Position numbers and translations under genes: made by a program. A DNA stretch of 46,494 bases from Chryseobacterium rhizoplanae. GTDB taxonomy: Bacteria > Bacteroidota > Bacteroidia > Flavobacteriales > Weeksellaceae. Location: NCBI RefSeq assembly GCF_900182655.1, contig NZ_FXTC01000017.1:1-46494 (forward strand). The letters run 5' to 3'. Under the pieces are notes generated by a model. It had not been told where the DNA came from. It worked only from the letters and a program-made list of their open reading frames with translations, and did not search any database. Positions 23,498 to 31,453 of the stretch are shown in pieces. Each line of letters starts with the position of its first letter. Positions within the stretch are counted from its first letter, which is position 1.

Positions 23498-25228
23498 CTA
23501 TTTTACTTCAAAATAATTCAGATTGGCACCATCATTTTCAAAGAATATTCTGATACTGTTTTTTCCTTTCTGAAGGCTTATGTTTTTTACAGAAATTGTT
23601 TTCCAGTTCTCATTTCCTCCACTTGAAGCTAATGATACCGTCGCTAAAACTTTTCCGGAAGCTGTTTCAATCCTTATTTTTGAATCAGTGGATGATGCAT
23701 ACCGGAGGTCGAACGTATAATTTTTGTCTCCTTTTGACTGAACAGTATACTGGAGCCATTCCCCGGATTCTGTTTTTCCCACATAATACTGATTGGTAAT
23801 TTTATCATTACACTTATAAATATCTACACCATCATTTCTCATCTGCTGTCCGGAGTTCCATTCTGATCTTTTTGCAGGATCACTTACCCATAGATTAATG
23901 AAATCTTTATCCAGATAAGCAGAACCCATTCTTCCCAGATCATATTCCGAAGCAAATATCCTTCCCGGAACCTGATGATTTTTAAATGGTTTTGTTGAAG
24001 CATCCTTTGTCTGCCTGAACATCGCATCAATAACATCTTTTTTAACTTCCGTATTGCTCAGTTTATAGTTATCAGCAATCTGCATCAAAGCTTTTTTGGC
24101 ATACTCTTTTGAAGGCTTTTTACCGCCGTTTTTCCAGTAATCCAATAGCTTTTCATATTCAGGAGTGATCTTTACATTGGTGATTCCTGCAATATTATCA
24201 ATCTTTTTCATCGGCCAGAATGCATACCCGATATTATGTTGATCCAAAAGCTGAATAAGCTCAGTAAACCATACATTGGAATTTTCTCCTGTTTCACCAA
24301 GCCAGATCGGCATATTATGCTTTTCTCTCAGATCCAGTGCAAACTGCAGGGTTTGGTTATCATTGTAATTCCAGTATTTATGAAAGCTGAAAGCCATATT
24401 ATTGTCCCAGATAGCCGGCAGTCCGTTATAATTATTTCCCCAGCCGTTTCCTTCAATGAAAATAATATGCTTTTTATCAACTTCTCTGATGGCAGCCGTG
24501 ATGTCCTTCTGAAGTTTCCAAAGCGGAGCATTAGACATTTCATCAGTACCGTTCGGGTTTTTACCGGTGAAATTGATATTAGGCTCATTAATCAGGTCGT
24601 AGCCTCCAATCCATGGACTGTCTTTATATCGTTCCGCCAGTTTTTTCCAGAACGCTATAGTTTTTCTCTGATTCTCTTCATTGGCCCAAAGCGAAGGTTT
24701 TGACTTATCATTATCAGAAATATTGACATCATTTCCCTGTCCGCCCGGAGCAGCATGAAGGTCTAGGATGAGGTAAATTTTATTATCGGCACACCATTGA
24801 AGCAGGTCATCGGTCATTTTAAAACCTTCTTCCAGCCATGTATCTTTTCCTTTTACAGGTTCTTTTTCAATAGGAAGTGTGTAAAGATTGTAATGCATGG
24901 GAAGCCGTATCGAATTGAATCCTGATTTTGCCAGAAAATCAATATCCTGTTTGGTGATTCCGTTTTTCAGATAAGCCTTGTAAAACTCATTCATGCCATC
25001 TTCACCAATTAACTCAGCAATTTTCTCCTTGATTTTATACTGAGGACCGGCAAAGTCAGCTGTTTTCAGCATATATCCTTCCTGAAGCATCCAGCCACCA
25101 GGACCCAGACCTCTCAATTGGATATTTTCACCTTTATCATTAACGATTTTTTGTCCGGAAGTCTTTAATAATTGTGATGTCCCAAATTGAGACAATAAAA
25201 GTGCGGATATTACAATAGCTCTTTTCAT
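23498..25228 (-). CDS. secreted GH5-family glycosidase with C-terminal CBM6-like module
   Basis: The 576-residue protein has a signal peptide (MKRAIVISALLLSQFGTSQ). Its GH5 (beta/alpha)8 catalytic domain spans about 25-370. Motifs in order are GFNSIRLPMHYNL, LDLHAAPGGQ, DLINEPN with acid/base Glu215, SFHKYWNYND, and WLGETGENS with nucleophile Glu312. A linker follows, and then a beta-sandwich at about 425-576 (GRIFASEYDLG, GEWLQYTVQSKGDKNYTFDLRYAS, GKNSIRIFFENDGANLNYFEV), which looks like a family 6 carbohydrate-binding module. GH5 members cleave beta-1,4- or beta-1,3-glucans or mannans; substrate is not clear. No SusCD or other glycoside genes are adjacent. Confidence 0.9.
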   Translation of the reverse strand: MKRAIVISALLLSQFGTSQLLKTSGQKIVNDKGENIQLRGLGPGGWMLQEGYMLKTADFAGPQYKIKEKIAELIGEDGMNEFYKAYLKNGITKQDIDFLAKSGFNSIRLPMHYNLYTLPIEKEPVKGKDTWLEEGFKMTDDLLQWCADNKIYLILDLHAAPGGQGNDVNISDNDKSKPSLWANEENQRKTIAFWKKLAERYKDSPWIGGYDLINEPNINFTGKNPNGTDEMSNAPLWKLQKDITAAIREVDKKHIIFIEGNGWGNNYNGLPAIWDNNMAFSFHKYWNYNDNQTLQFALDLREKHNMPIWLGETGENSNVWFTELIQLLDQHNIGYAFWPMKKIDNIAGITNVKITPEYEKLLDYWKNGGKKPSKEYAKKALMQIADNYKLSNTEVKKDVIDAMFRQTKDASTKPFKNHQVPGRIFASEYDLGRMGSAYLDKDFINLWVSDPAKRSEWNSGQQMRNDGVDIYKCNDKITNQYYVGKTESGEWLQYTVQSKGDKNYTFDLRYASSTDSKIRIETASGKVLATVSLASSGGNENWKTISVKNISLQKGKNSIRIFFENDGANLNYFEVK

Positions 25229-25565
25229 AATGGTTTCAATGGTTTAAAATAGTAGGGAAATTAAAGATTATAATGAATGATGACAGGGTAAGATGATGCT
25301 ATATTCACATCATTTATTACGTCAGATATCCATATATGTAAAACAAAATCTTTCAATACTTTATTGAATTGTTCTCCAAATATATTGTTTTTTTGTTTTG
25401 AAAAGGATTTTTAATTGATAAATCAGTAATTTTTAACGAAAAGTTTTTATTTCATTACATAAATGCTTAAAAAATAAAGCAGGAATTAGCTAAATAAGTC
25501 TACAGCTTCATCAAATAGATTTAATCTTTGCTCACTTAAAATAAAACCTTAGAAAAAATGAAACC
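25229..25565. other. intergenic region between the GH5 gene and the IS110 element
   Basis: No gene seen. Minus-strand promoter sequences for the GH5 gene should lie here; CAAATATA at 25377-25384 reads TATATTTG on the minus strand and fits the -7 consensus, though no good -33 match was found. The IS110 left end begins at about 25566. Confidence 0.4.
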
Positions 25566-25627
25566 TTTGCGTGGTAAGTTTGCAATAAATCAGAAAGACT
25601 TAATTTTAAGACTAACCTTATTGGAAA

Positions 25628-25766
25628 AAGGAATAGGAAACAGATAGCCTTTGCGCTGATACTTCCGATATCGATTTAAACGCTCCATCCCTATTCCTTG
25701 TTTTCTAAAAACCGAATAGAACGCTGTTTAGGTAAAATTCTCTTACCACGTTGGTTACAAGAAAAC
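25628..25766 (+). ncRNA. candidate IS110 bridge RNA with two guide loops
   Basis: Two stem-loops lie upstream of the transposase. Loop 1 (25628-25699) is closed by a perfect 10-bp stem, AAGGAATAGG/CCTATTCCTT, and contains CCTTTGCG (25648-25655) and TTTAAA (25675-25680). Loop 2 (25700-25766) is closed by GTTTTCT/AGAAAAC and AACC/GGTT. It contains ATAGAACG (25716-25723), identical to the right end of the element (26805-26812), and CTTACCACG (25742-25750), the exact complement of CGTGGTAAG at the left end (25570-25578). This matches the published layout of IS110 bridge RNAs (a target loop then a donor loop; one guide identical and one complementary to the top strand). The role is inferred; transcript ends are unknown. 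Confidence 0.6.
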
Positions 25767-25794
25767 ATATTTCCAATAAATAAAGAAAATTCTT

Positions 25795-26775
25795 ATGGCA
25801 AATTTAGAGAAAAAAGTAATTGGAGTAGATGTTAGCTTGAAAATGCTTACTCTTAATTACAAGGATTCAGAGGGAGTAATAATAACACGTAATATTCCTA
25901 ATCTTAAAAAAGATATTTTAGGTAATCTTAATATTTTTGATAAAGAAGAATATAAGATTATAGTAGAGGCTACAGGTGCTTATAGCAGCAAGATTTTATA
26001 TTTTTCCTATGAATTAGGTTTCGAAGTAAGTATGGTAAATCCAGTAAGTATAAAAAGATATGGCGAACTAAAGAATCATATCAGTAAGACTGATGCTGAA
26101 GATTCCAGACTGATTCGGGAGTATGGTGAACAGGTAGAATTTAGGCCTTATACTCCTAAAAGTAAGACTTTGGAATACCTTGATCAGGAATTAAATCTTT
26201 GGCATGATCTGGAACAGGCGAAAAAAAAGTATGGTCTTAAGCTTAAGGCTCTTCAACAAAAAGCACTGTGTAGCAAGGAAACGATAAAACATTATGAAAG
26301 ACTTATCAGGAATCATGACAGCGAGATAGAAAAAGTGATGTCACGGATGTCAAGACTTCAGGATGAAGAATTAAAGAGAGATGTAGATTTATTAAGTAGT
26401 ATTTCGGGCATTGGAGAAAAAACGGCTTTACTGTTGTTGGTAGCCACCAATGGATTTAAAAATTTTGCCAATGCTAAACAACTATCCAAATACTTTGGTG
26501 TAGCTCCTCGTCTTTATGAATCAGGAACCAAAAAGAAAAGTCTTGGCAAATGCAGGACCACAAAAAAGCATGTAAGAAGTATTTTATATGTGTGTTCCTG
26601 GACAGCTATGAGATTTAACAGCCAATGCAGGGAATTATATGAAAGAATTTTGTCAAAAAATAAATCCAAAAAAGTAGCATTGATTGCTGTATGCAATAAA
26701 TTACTCAGACAATGCTTTGGAATAATGCGAAACAAAATACCTTATCAGAAAAACTATTTACAAGTAGGCAATTAA
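25795..26775 (+). CDS. IS110-family transposase (RNA-guided recombinase type)
   Basis: The 326-residue protein has the two-domain IS110 layout. The N-terminal RuvC-like DEDD domain begins KKVIGVDVSLKMLTL (Asp12), with YKIIVEATGAYSS and HISKTDAEDSRLIREYG carrying further acidic residues. A coiled-coil middle follows (EQAKKKYGLKLKALQQ). The C-terminal Tnp domain begins LLSSISGIGEKTALLLL and contains KQLSKYFGVAPRLYESGTKKK, where the serine in YESG matches the conserved catalytic serine. It ends VCNKLLRQCFGIMRNK. Length is typical and no truncation is seen, so the gene appears intact. The long upstream non-coding region fits the IS110 subgroup rather than IS1111, which has its RNA downstream. Confidence 0.93.
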   Translation: MANLEKKVIGVDVSLKMLTLNYKDSEGVIITRNIPNLKKDILGNLNIFDKEEYKIIVEATGAYSSKILYFSYELGFEVSMVNPVSIKRYGELKNHISKTDAEDSRLIREYGEQVEFRPYTPKSKTLEYLDQELNLWHDLEQAKKKYGLKLKALQQKALCSKETIKHYERLIRNHDSEIEKVMSRMSRLQDEELKRDVDLLSSISGIGEKTALLLLVATNGFKNFANAKQLSKYFGVAPRLYESGTKKKSLGKCRTTKKHVRSILYVCSWTAMRFNSQCRELYERILSKNKSKKVALIAVCNKLLRQCFGIMRNKIPYQKNYLQVGN

Positions 26776-26838
26776 TTTTTTAGCATATTTATTTGCAAAT
26801 TAACATAGAACGTTTTAAAGAATAACCTTAGAAATTAA

Positions 26839-26880
26839 AAATGCTACCTCATCATCATTTTTTGATTACAAGATAGCATT
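26839..26880 (-). terminator. intrinsic terminator of the Gfo/Idh/MocA gene
   Basis: On the minus strand AATGCTATC pairs with GGTAGCATT around a 24-nt loop and is followed by TTTTAATTTC, 39 bp after the stop of the oxidoreductase gene. It lies just right of the IS110 element. Confidence 0.65.
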
Positions 26881-26918
26881 GTATGTATGGCTGTATAAAA
26901 AACAGCATATTTTTATTT

Positions 26919-27881
26919 TTAGCTGATCAGCCTCATGATTTCCAAAGCGACTTTCAATGCTTCAGTTCCGTCTTCAAGAGAAACCTCTACATTTTTATCG
27001 TCTGTGATGGCATCTGCGAAAGAGTTCAGCTCATCCAAAATAGCATTGTTGGACTGAATATTCGGGTATTCAAACAGGATCTGATTCTTTTCTCCATCTG
27101 CATTTTCAATAATCATATCAAATGGAGTAGGGTTTTCAGGAGCGTCTTTCATTCTGATCACTTCAGCCTTTTTCTCAAGGAAATCTACAGAGATATAAGC
27201 ATCTTTCTGGAAGAATCTGCTTTTTCTCATGGCTTTCATAGAAATTCTGGAAGTCGTAAGGTTAGCTACACAGCCGTTTTCAAACTCTATTCTCGCATTG
27301 GCAATATCCGGAGTCTTGCTTACCACACAAACACCGCTTGCGTGGATATTTTTAACCTTAGATTTAGCCATGCTCAACAGAATATCCAGATCATGGATCA
27401 TAAGGTCCAATACTACAGAAACATCTGTCCCGCGGGGATTAAACTCTGCCAGCCTGTGGATTTCAATGAACATCGGATTGCTGATATATTCCTTAGTGGC
27501 AATAAAAGCCGGATTGTATCGCTCAACGTGTCCTACCTGTGCTTTGATTCCTTTTTCCTGGCATAAACGTAAAATTTCTTCTGCCTGCTCAAGAGTCTGG
27601 GTTACCGGTTTTTCAATAAAGAAATGAAGACCTTTTTCAATGGCTTTTAAAGCATAATCGTAATGATAAACTGTAGGAGTGACAATATCAAGCATGTCAA
27701 TCTGCTCAAGCAATTCATCAAAATTTTCAAAATATTTATATCCGAATTCGGCTTCTAATTTCCTTCCGTTTTCAACATCTTTATCATGGAAACCTACAAA
27801 TTCATATCTATCTGATTGATTAAGAAGTTTTAAATGTATTTTTCCCAAGTGTCCGGCACCTACCAAACCTGCTTTTAACAT
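26919..27881 (-). CDS. Gfo/Idh/MocA-family NAD(P)-dependent oxidoreductase
   Basis: The 320-residue protein begins MLKAGLVGAGHLGKIHLKLL, a Rossmann GxGxxG motif. It also has the family's MLDIVTPTVYHYDYALKAIEKGLHFFIEKPVTQTLEQAEEI with the conserved Glu-Lys-Pro, and a C-terminal substrate domain (HDLDILLSMAKS). These enzymes oxidise or reduce sugars and sugar derivatives; the substrate is not predictable. An ATG 17 codons upstream (27932) is possible but would add unrelated residues before the dinucleotide motif. It stands alone and ends at a hairpin terminator near the IS110 right end. Confidence 0.9.
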   Translation of the reverse strand: MLKAGLVGAGHLGKIHLKLLNQSDRYEFVGFHDKDVENGRKLEAEFGYKYFENFDELLEQIDMLDIVTPTVYHYDYALKAIEKGLHFFIEKPVTQTLEQAEEILRLCQEKGIKAQVGHVERYNPAFIATKEYISNPMFIEIHRLAEFNPRGTDVSVVLDLMIHDLDILLSMAKSKVKNIHASGVCVVSKTPDIANARIEFENGCVANLTTSRISMKAMRKSRFFQKDAYISVDFLEKKAEVIRMKDAPENPTPFDMIIENADGEKNQILFEYPNIQSNNAILDELNSFADAITDDKNVEVSLEDGTEALKVALEIMRLIS

Positions 27882-28015
27882 AGCTGTATTAAATTTTTGT
27901 AAAGATAGTGAATGTACATTTATAAAATACATGACTTTTCACTTGGAGATATTTAAGATTGAACGCATGTATTCATTAAAGAAATTACAGTAAATTCACG
28001 GTCAGAAAAATAACG

Positions 28016-28663
28016 ATGAAAAGAATAATTTCGATATTACTCATCTTAGGATTATGTACTGCCGGATGTATAGGAGATAGTCCATACGACCCGCAGGCTA
28101 AATGTGGAACTCCAGAAAATCTGATATTTGAAAAAGGAAGTAACCAGCTTTCCTGGAATATGATTAGCCAGGGCGAGGGATATTATGAAATACAGTATGG
28201 AGAGCAAGGTTTTACTTTAGGAAATGGAACAACAGTTGTAACCTATAAGAATTCCTATAATCTTCCATTGTATAAGAATAATAAATATGATCTTTACGTA
28301 AGAAAAAACTGCGGAATAGACAATGGCCGGAGCAACTGGGCGGGACCTGTTACCGTTTTGGCCAGTAATACAACAACCTGTATAAAACCAGGATATGCAA
28401 CGTATTCAAAAACGACTTCTTCCGTTTATTCTTCCACTTTTGATGCTACAGTAACCTGGGAAAATGATGGCATTTCTGCATATGAAACTGTTTTGACAAC
28501 CAGCTCTGCACCACCTGCGAGTGGAGAATTAGTGATTTCAGGTCAAAAAGCTATTTACATAGGATTAACTAAAACAGTGAACTATAACTTTTTTGTGAGA
28601 AAAAGATGTGCTGATAATACCTTCAGCGATTTTTATGGACCTTATCCAATAAAATGGGATTAA
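28016..28663 (+). CDS. lipoprotein with fibronectin-type-III-like repeats
   Basis: A 215-residue lipoprotein: MKRIISILLILGLCTAGCIG, lipobox Cys18. Two beta-sandwich-like segments of about 85-95 residues follow. Each starts near a cysteine-proline motif (KCGTPENLIFEKGSNQLSWN; TCIKPGYATY) and includes a YEIQYGEQGF-type or YETVLTTSSAP-type strand pattern. They close with NNKYDLYVRKNCG and VNYNFFVRKRCA, so the two halves look like a tandem duplication. The YxxxVRxxC closing strand is typical of FN3-like modules in Bacteroidota surface proteins. Function unknown; outer-membrane or periplasmic location inferred from the lipobox. Confidence 0.8.
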   Translation: MKRIISILLILGLCTAGCIGDSPYDPQAKCGTPENLIFEKGSNQLSWNMISQGEGYYEIQYGEQGFTLGNGTTVVTYKNSYNLPLYKNNKYDLYVRKNCGIDNGRSNWAGPVTVLASNTTTCIKPGYATYSKTTSSVYSSTFDATVTWENDGISAYETVLTTSSAPPASGELVISGQKAIYIGLTKTVNYNFFVRKRCADNTFSDFYGPYPIKWD

Positions 28664-28666
28664 ATA

Positions 28667-28701
28667 AAAAGAAAGCAGTCATTTTTTGATTGCTTTCTTT
28701 T
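28667..28701 (+). terminator. intrinsic terminator of the lipoprotein gene
   Basis: AAAAGAAAGCA pairs with TGCTTTCTTTT around a 13-nt loop, 4 bp after the stop, followed by T residues. Confidence 0.8.
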
Positions 28702-28761
28702 TGTGGATAATTCTTTGCCCCAATTTCTGAAATCTAATTTCTAATTTCTTACTTTTGTCAA

Positions 28762-29412
28762 ATGCAGGATTCGTTTGTACATAAAGGAAAAAGAAAGATT
28801 TTAGTTGATTACCTTCGAAACAGAATTGGAATTTCGGACGAAAATGTACTTTCGGCAGTGGGTGAAGTTCCAAGACACCTTTTTATCGAAAGTATTTTTG
28901 AAGATTTTGCCTATGAAGACAGAGCATTTCCCATCTTGGCACATCAGACCATTTCCCATCCTTCAACGGTAGCAGAACAGTCTGAACTGCTGCAGGTAAA
29001 ACCAGGTGAAAAAGTCCTGGAAATTGGTACCGGATGCGGATATCAGACGGCTGTCTTAATAGCAATGAAAGCTCATGTATATACGGTTGAAAGACAGAAA
29101 GACCTTTTTGATTTTTCCAAAAAGAAACTCAGAGAACTTCACCTGTTTCCAAAATTCCAGAGCTTTGGAGATGGCTTTGCCGGGCTTCCTACTTTTGCTC
29201 CTTTTGATAAAATTATCGTAACCTGTGGTGCTTCTACTTTACCAACAGAGCTTTTAAAACAATTAAACGTCGGAGGAATTATGGTGATTCCATTAGGACC
29301 TACTGATGAGCAGGTTTTATACAGATTTACCAAAATAGGGCCTACAGAATTTGAAAAAGAGGAATTTGGAGCGTATAAATTTGTTCCTATGCTTGGAAAT
29401 ACCAATCAATAA
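28762..29412 (+). CDS. pcm: protein-L-isoaspartate O-methyltransferase
   Basis: Pcm repairs isoaspartyl residues in aged proteins by methyl transfer from S-adenosylmethionine. The 216-residue protein contains VPRHLFI, FPILAHQTISHPSTVAEQSELLQV (substrate-binding), and the SAM motif VLEIGTGCGYQTAVLI followed by VYTVERQKDLFD. It ends with GGIMVIPLGPTDEQVLYRF. Length is normal. TACTTTTG (28750-28757) lies only 4 bp before the ATG; if it is the -7 element the mRNA would be leaderless or nearly so. A repetitive TCTAATTTCTAATTTCTT stretch precedes it, similar to the purL leader. Confidence 0.95.
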   Translation: MQDSFVHKGKRKILVDYLRNRIGISDENVLSAVGEVPRHLFIESIFEDFAYEDRAFPILAHQTISHPSTVAEQSELLQVKPGEKVLEIGTGCGYQTAVLIAMKAHVYTVERQKDLFDFSKKKLRELHLFPKFQSFGDGFAGLPTFAPFDKIIVTCGASTLPTELLKQLNVGGIMVIPLGPTDEQVLYRFTKIGPTEFEKEEFGAYKFVPMLGNTNQ

Positions 29413-29443
29413 TTTTTATCCATCAGAAACGGAATTGGTAGAA

Positions 29444-29466
29444 GAACTGGTCTCAAACACCAGTTC
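29444..29466. repeat. perfect 8-bp hairpin after pcm
   Basis: GAACTGGT and ACCAGTTC pair around CTCAAAC. It is not followed by a T-run, so it is a weak terminator or a structural element in front of the stronger one at 29493. Confidence 0.5.
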
Positions 29467-29492
29467 CGTTGGATACCAATTTGATCAATAGG

Positions 29493-29539
29493 AACGGACT
29501 ATCATCCTGAGCGGAGACGAAGGGAGTCCGTTTTTTTTT
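29493..29539 (+). terminator. intrinsic terminator with nine-T run
   Basis: AACGGACT pairs with AGTCCGTT, followed by nine T residues. The loop contains ATCCTGAGCGGAGACGAAGG, which resembles inverted dispersed sequence near 20216. It is the probable terminator of pcm. Confidence 0.7.
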
Positions 29540-29643
29540 ATCAACATACATTCTATCGGCTTTAGCCAAAATTTAAAATATTATAACTCATTTCGGAATG
29601 AAAATTGGACTCATAGGAGAACCCAATCACTAAATCTATTATT

Positions 29644-29907
29644 ATGGACACGAACAGATTCAAAGCGTCACATGATTTTAGTAATCTTCAGAAAAACCTG
29701 AATAATAATCAGGGATATAGCGTAGAAAGTTATTCCCAGCAGGTAAAAGATTACATTCATGACATGAAAAGCAGGAATCAGGAAGCAACCAAACAGGGAT
29801 TTATGACACAAGCTCAGAAATCCGCGAAAGAAGTTTGGGCCGAGATTCAGGAAATTGCTTCTGAAGCCTGGGAGAAAAACAAAAACCATTCGGATGAAAA
29901 GAAATAA
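29644..29907 (+). CDS. small hydrophilic helical protein, function unknown
   Basis: An 87-residue protein with no signal peptide or membrane segment. It reads MDTNRFKASHDFSNLQKNLN, then SYSQQVKDYIHDMKSRNQEA and AQKSAKEVWAEIQEIASEAWEK, and ends NKNHSDEKK. The whole is predicted helical and polar. I recognise no family. The gene stands alone, has its own terminator 22 bp after the stop, and uses codons like its neighbours, so it looks real. Confidence 0.65.
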   Translation: MDTNRFKASHDFSNLQKNLNNNQGYSVESYSQQVKDYIHDMKSRNQEATKQGFMTQAQKSAKEVWAEIQEIASEAWEKNKNHSDEKK

Positions 29908-29928
29908 TTTTTAATATTAAAGTTCAGG

Positions 29929-29957
29929 AACCTTACTTTTTGCGAGTGAGGTTTTTT
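29929..29957 (+). terminator. intrinsic terminator of the small helical protein gene
   Basis: AACCTTACT pairs with AGTGAGGTT (one wobble), loop TTTTGCG, followed by six T residues. Confidence 0.8.
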
Positions 29958-29981
29958 ATTTACAATCATTAATCCATACCA

Positions 29982-30968
29982 ATGAAAGTCTTTATCAATA
30001 AAAGAATTCCCGAAACAGGAATTAAAATGCTGGAAGAAGCAGGGCTGGAAATTACTATTCCGGAAAAAGAAAACCTTTCTTATGAAGAATGGCTGAGTTA
30101 CTGTAAAAATACCGATGCTATTTTAAGTATTGGGGCAGAATTTAAATATGACAAAAACTTCTTTGAAGCCTGCCCGAATGTGAAGGCCATTGCTTTATAT
30201 TCTGTAGGATTCGATCATGTAGATATCAAAGAAGCCACCCAGAGGAATATTCCGGTGGGTAATACTCCCGATGTTTTGAGCAGGGCGACTTCAGATGTTG
30301 CTTTTTTACTCATGCAGTCGGTGGCAAGAAGGGCAAGCTACAACTTCAGGAAAGTAAAAGATGGAAGCTGGGGAGCATTTGAGCCTTTGCATGCTTTGGG
30401 ACAGGAGCTTTATGGGAAAACCCTCGGTATTTTCGGACTCGGGCGTATCGGTTATGAAATGGCTGAAAAATCAAAGAAAGCTTTTGGAATGAATATCATT
30501 TATCACAACCGCCATCATAACGAAGAAGCTGAAGAGGAATTGGGAGCAACGTATGTTTCTTTTGAAGAGCTGATCAAAAACTCAGATGTATTGAGTGTTC
30601 ATGCCAATTTTATCCCTGACCAAAAAGAATTGTTCAATGCGTCCATCTTTGAACAGATGAAACCAAATGCTATTTTCATCAATACTGCCAGAGGTGGATT
30701 TCACAATCAAAAAGATTTGTATCAGGCGTTGGTTGATCAGAAAATCTGGGGAGCGGGTCTGGATGTTACCAATCCGGAACCTATGTCTCCAGACGATCCT
30801 ATTCTTGAACTTTCAAGTGTTTGTATTTTACCCCATATTGGTTCTGCTACTATTGAAGCCAGGAACGGGATGGCAAGACTGGCAGCAGAAAATATCATCG
30901 CTTTTTCAAAAAATGAAAGAATGCCGAATTGTGCAAATCCTGACATTTATTCTGCTCATTCATCCTAA
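29982..30968 (+). CDS. D-isomer-specific 2-hydroxyacid dehydrogenase (glyoxylate/hydroxypyruvate reductase-like)
   Basis: The 328-residue protein has the family's layout: N-terminal catalytic half, a Rossmann segment GKTLGIFGLGRIGYEMA (Gly152/154/157), and the catalytic triad. Arg237 is in NTARGG, Glu266 in NPEP and His285 in LPHIGSAT. HNRHH after the Rossmann strand suggests NADPH preference, since Arg follows the position where NAD-specific members have Asp; this is an inference. It reduces a 2-keto acid such as glyoxylate or hydroxypyruvate. The ATG at 29982 is the natural start. A -7 motif at 30977 belongs to the following gene, so this transcript probably ends or reads through there. Confidence 0.93.
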   Translation: MKVFINKRIPETGIKMLEEAGLEITIPEKENLSYEEWLSYCKNTDAILSIGAEFKYDKNFFEACPNVKAIALYSVGFDHVDIKEATQRNIPVGNTPDVLSRATSDVAFLLMQSVARRASYNFRKVKDGSWGAFEPLHALGQELYGKTLGIFGLGRIGYEMAEKSKKAFGMNIIYHNRHHNEEAEEELGATYVSFEELIKNSDVLSVHANFIPDQKELFNASIFEQMKPNAIFINTARGGFHNQKDLYQALVDQKIWGAGLDVTNPEPMSPDDPILELSSVCILPHIGSATIEARNGMARLAAENIIAFSKNERMPNCANPDIYSAHSS

Positions 30969-30976
30969 CTTGGAAT

Positions 30977-30984
30977 TATTTTTG
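30977..30984 (+). promoter_or_regulatory. candidate -7 element of the acidic protein gene
   Basis: TATTTTTG fits TAnnTTTG and lies 33 bp before the ATG at 31018. Confidence 0.4.
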
Positions 30985-31017
30985 TTTTGATTATGTAAAC
31001 CTAAAATCTTAAATATT

Positions 31018-31311
31018 ATGGCACCAGAGAAAAATATTAATCAACAAAACAAGAGGTTAGAACAGATGGATTATAACCCAAACGAAGATATATTTAAGAG
31101 AGAAAAACACATTCCACTTGACGGAGATGGAAATCCTATCTTAGATGAGGACTTAGACGAAGATAAAATAGATAAAGGCTTAGATATTCCAGGAACCGAT
31201 GACGATGATGAAATGGAAGAAATAGGAGAGGAAGATGAAGAGAACAACTACTGGAGTCTCAGTGATAATGAGGATGACCATGAAGAAGAAAACGATGATG
31301 TTTTAACCTAA
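31018..31311 (+). CDS. highly acidic small protein, function unknown
   Basis: The 97-residue protein is strongly acidic: MAPEKNINQQNKRLEQMDYN, then FKREKHIPLDGDGNPILDED, then many Asp/Glu (IPGTDDDDEMEEIGEEDEEN). It has no signal peptide. Short acidic proteins of this kind are common in Flavobacteriia and are annotated as hypothetical. I recognise no domain; it may be largely disordered. It has its own promoter motif and terminator. Confidence 0.7.
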   Translation: MAPEKNINQQNKRLEQMDYNPNEDIFKREKHIPLDGDGNPILDEDLDEDKIDKGLDIPGTDDDDEMEEIGEEDEENNYWSLSDNEDDHEEENDDVLT

Positions 31312-31331
31312 ACTTTAACGATAACAAATCG

Positions 31332-31360
31332 ACCTTACTGACTTTCAGTGAGGTTTTTTT
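31332..31360 (+). terminator. intrinsic terminator of the acidic protein gene
   Basis: ACCTTACTGA pairs with TCAGTGAGGT (one wobble), loop CTT, followed by a T-run. Confidence 0.85.
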
Positions 31361-31391
31361 ATGTTGAATAACAACTAATATTAGTAAGGGC

Positions 31392-31453
31392 AATTCCCCT
31401 CCCTCGGAGGGGTGGATTCAAAAATTCTTTAAATTTTTGAAGACGGGGTGGTT
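31392..31453 (+). repeat. palindromic G/C-rich repeat, copy 2 (downstream end of DUF559 gene)
   Basis: It begins AATTCCCCTCCCTCGGAGGGG and ends GACGGGGTGGTT. The internal stem TTCAAAAATT/AATTTTTGAA is perfect (10 bp). It is inverted relative to copy 3. The last ~9 codons and stop of the DUF559 gene (YGTTPSSKI) are read from this repeat. Confidence 0.9.

Larger units (their letters stand above)
25566..26815 (+). mobile_element. IS110-family insertion sequence with candidate bridge RNA
   Basis: The element holds a single transposase gene (25795-26775), with about 230 bp of non-coding sequence before it. Shared TTT triplets occur at both proposed ends: CC-TTT-GCGTGGTAAG on the left and ATAGAACG-TTT-TAAAG on the right. 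IS110 elements have no terminal inverted repeats or target duplications but share a short core at both ends, as seen here. Donor-loop matches in the non-coding RNA support these boundaries. Exact ends remain uncertain by a few bases. It sits in the gap between the GH5 and Gfo/Idh/MocA genes. Confidence 0.7.

Noticed and set aside
24236..24703. Open frame of 155 codons on the + strand
   Set aside because: Antisense shadow of the GH5 catalytic domain; no recognisable domain.
25545..26834. AACCTTAGAAA at 25545-25555 and 26824-26834 as a target-site duplication of the IS110 element
   Set aside because: IS110 elements do not usually make such duplications, and the guide-loop matches place the ends at the TTT cores about 10-20 bp further in. 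The 11-bp match is probably coincidence or part of the original target region.
26883..27566. Long open frame (227 codons) on the + strand
   Set aside because: It is antisense to the Gfo/Idh/MocA gene, whose protein motifs are clear, and its own translation shows no family features.
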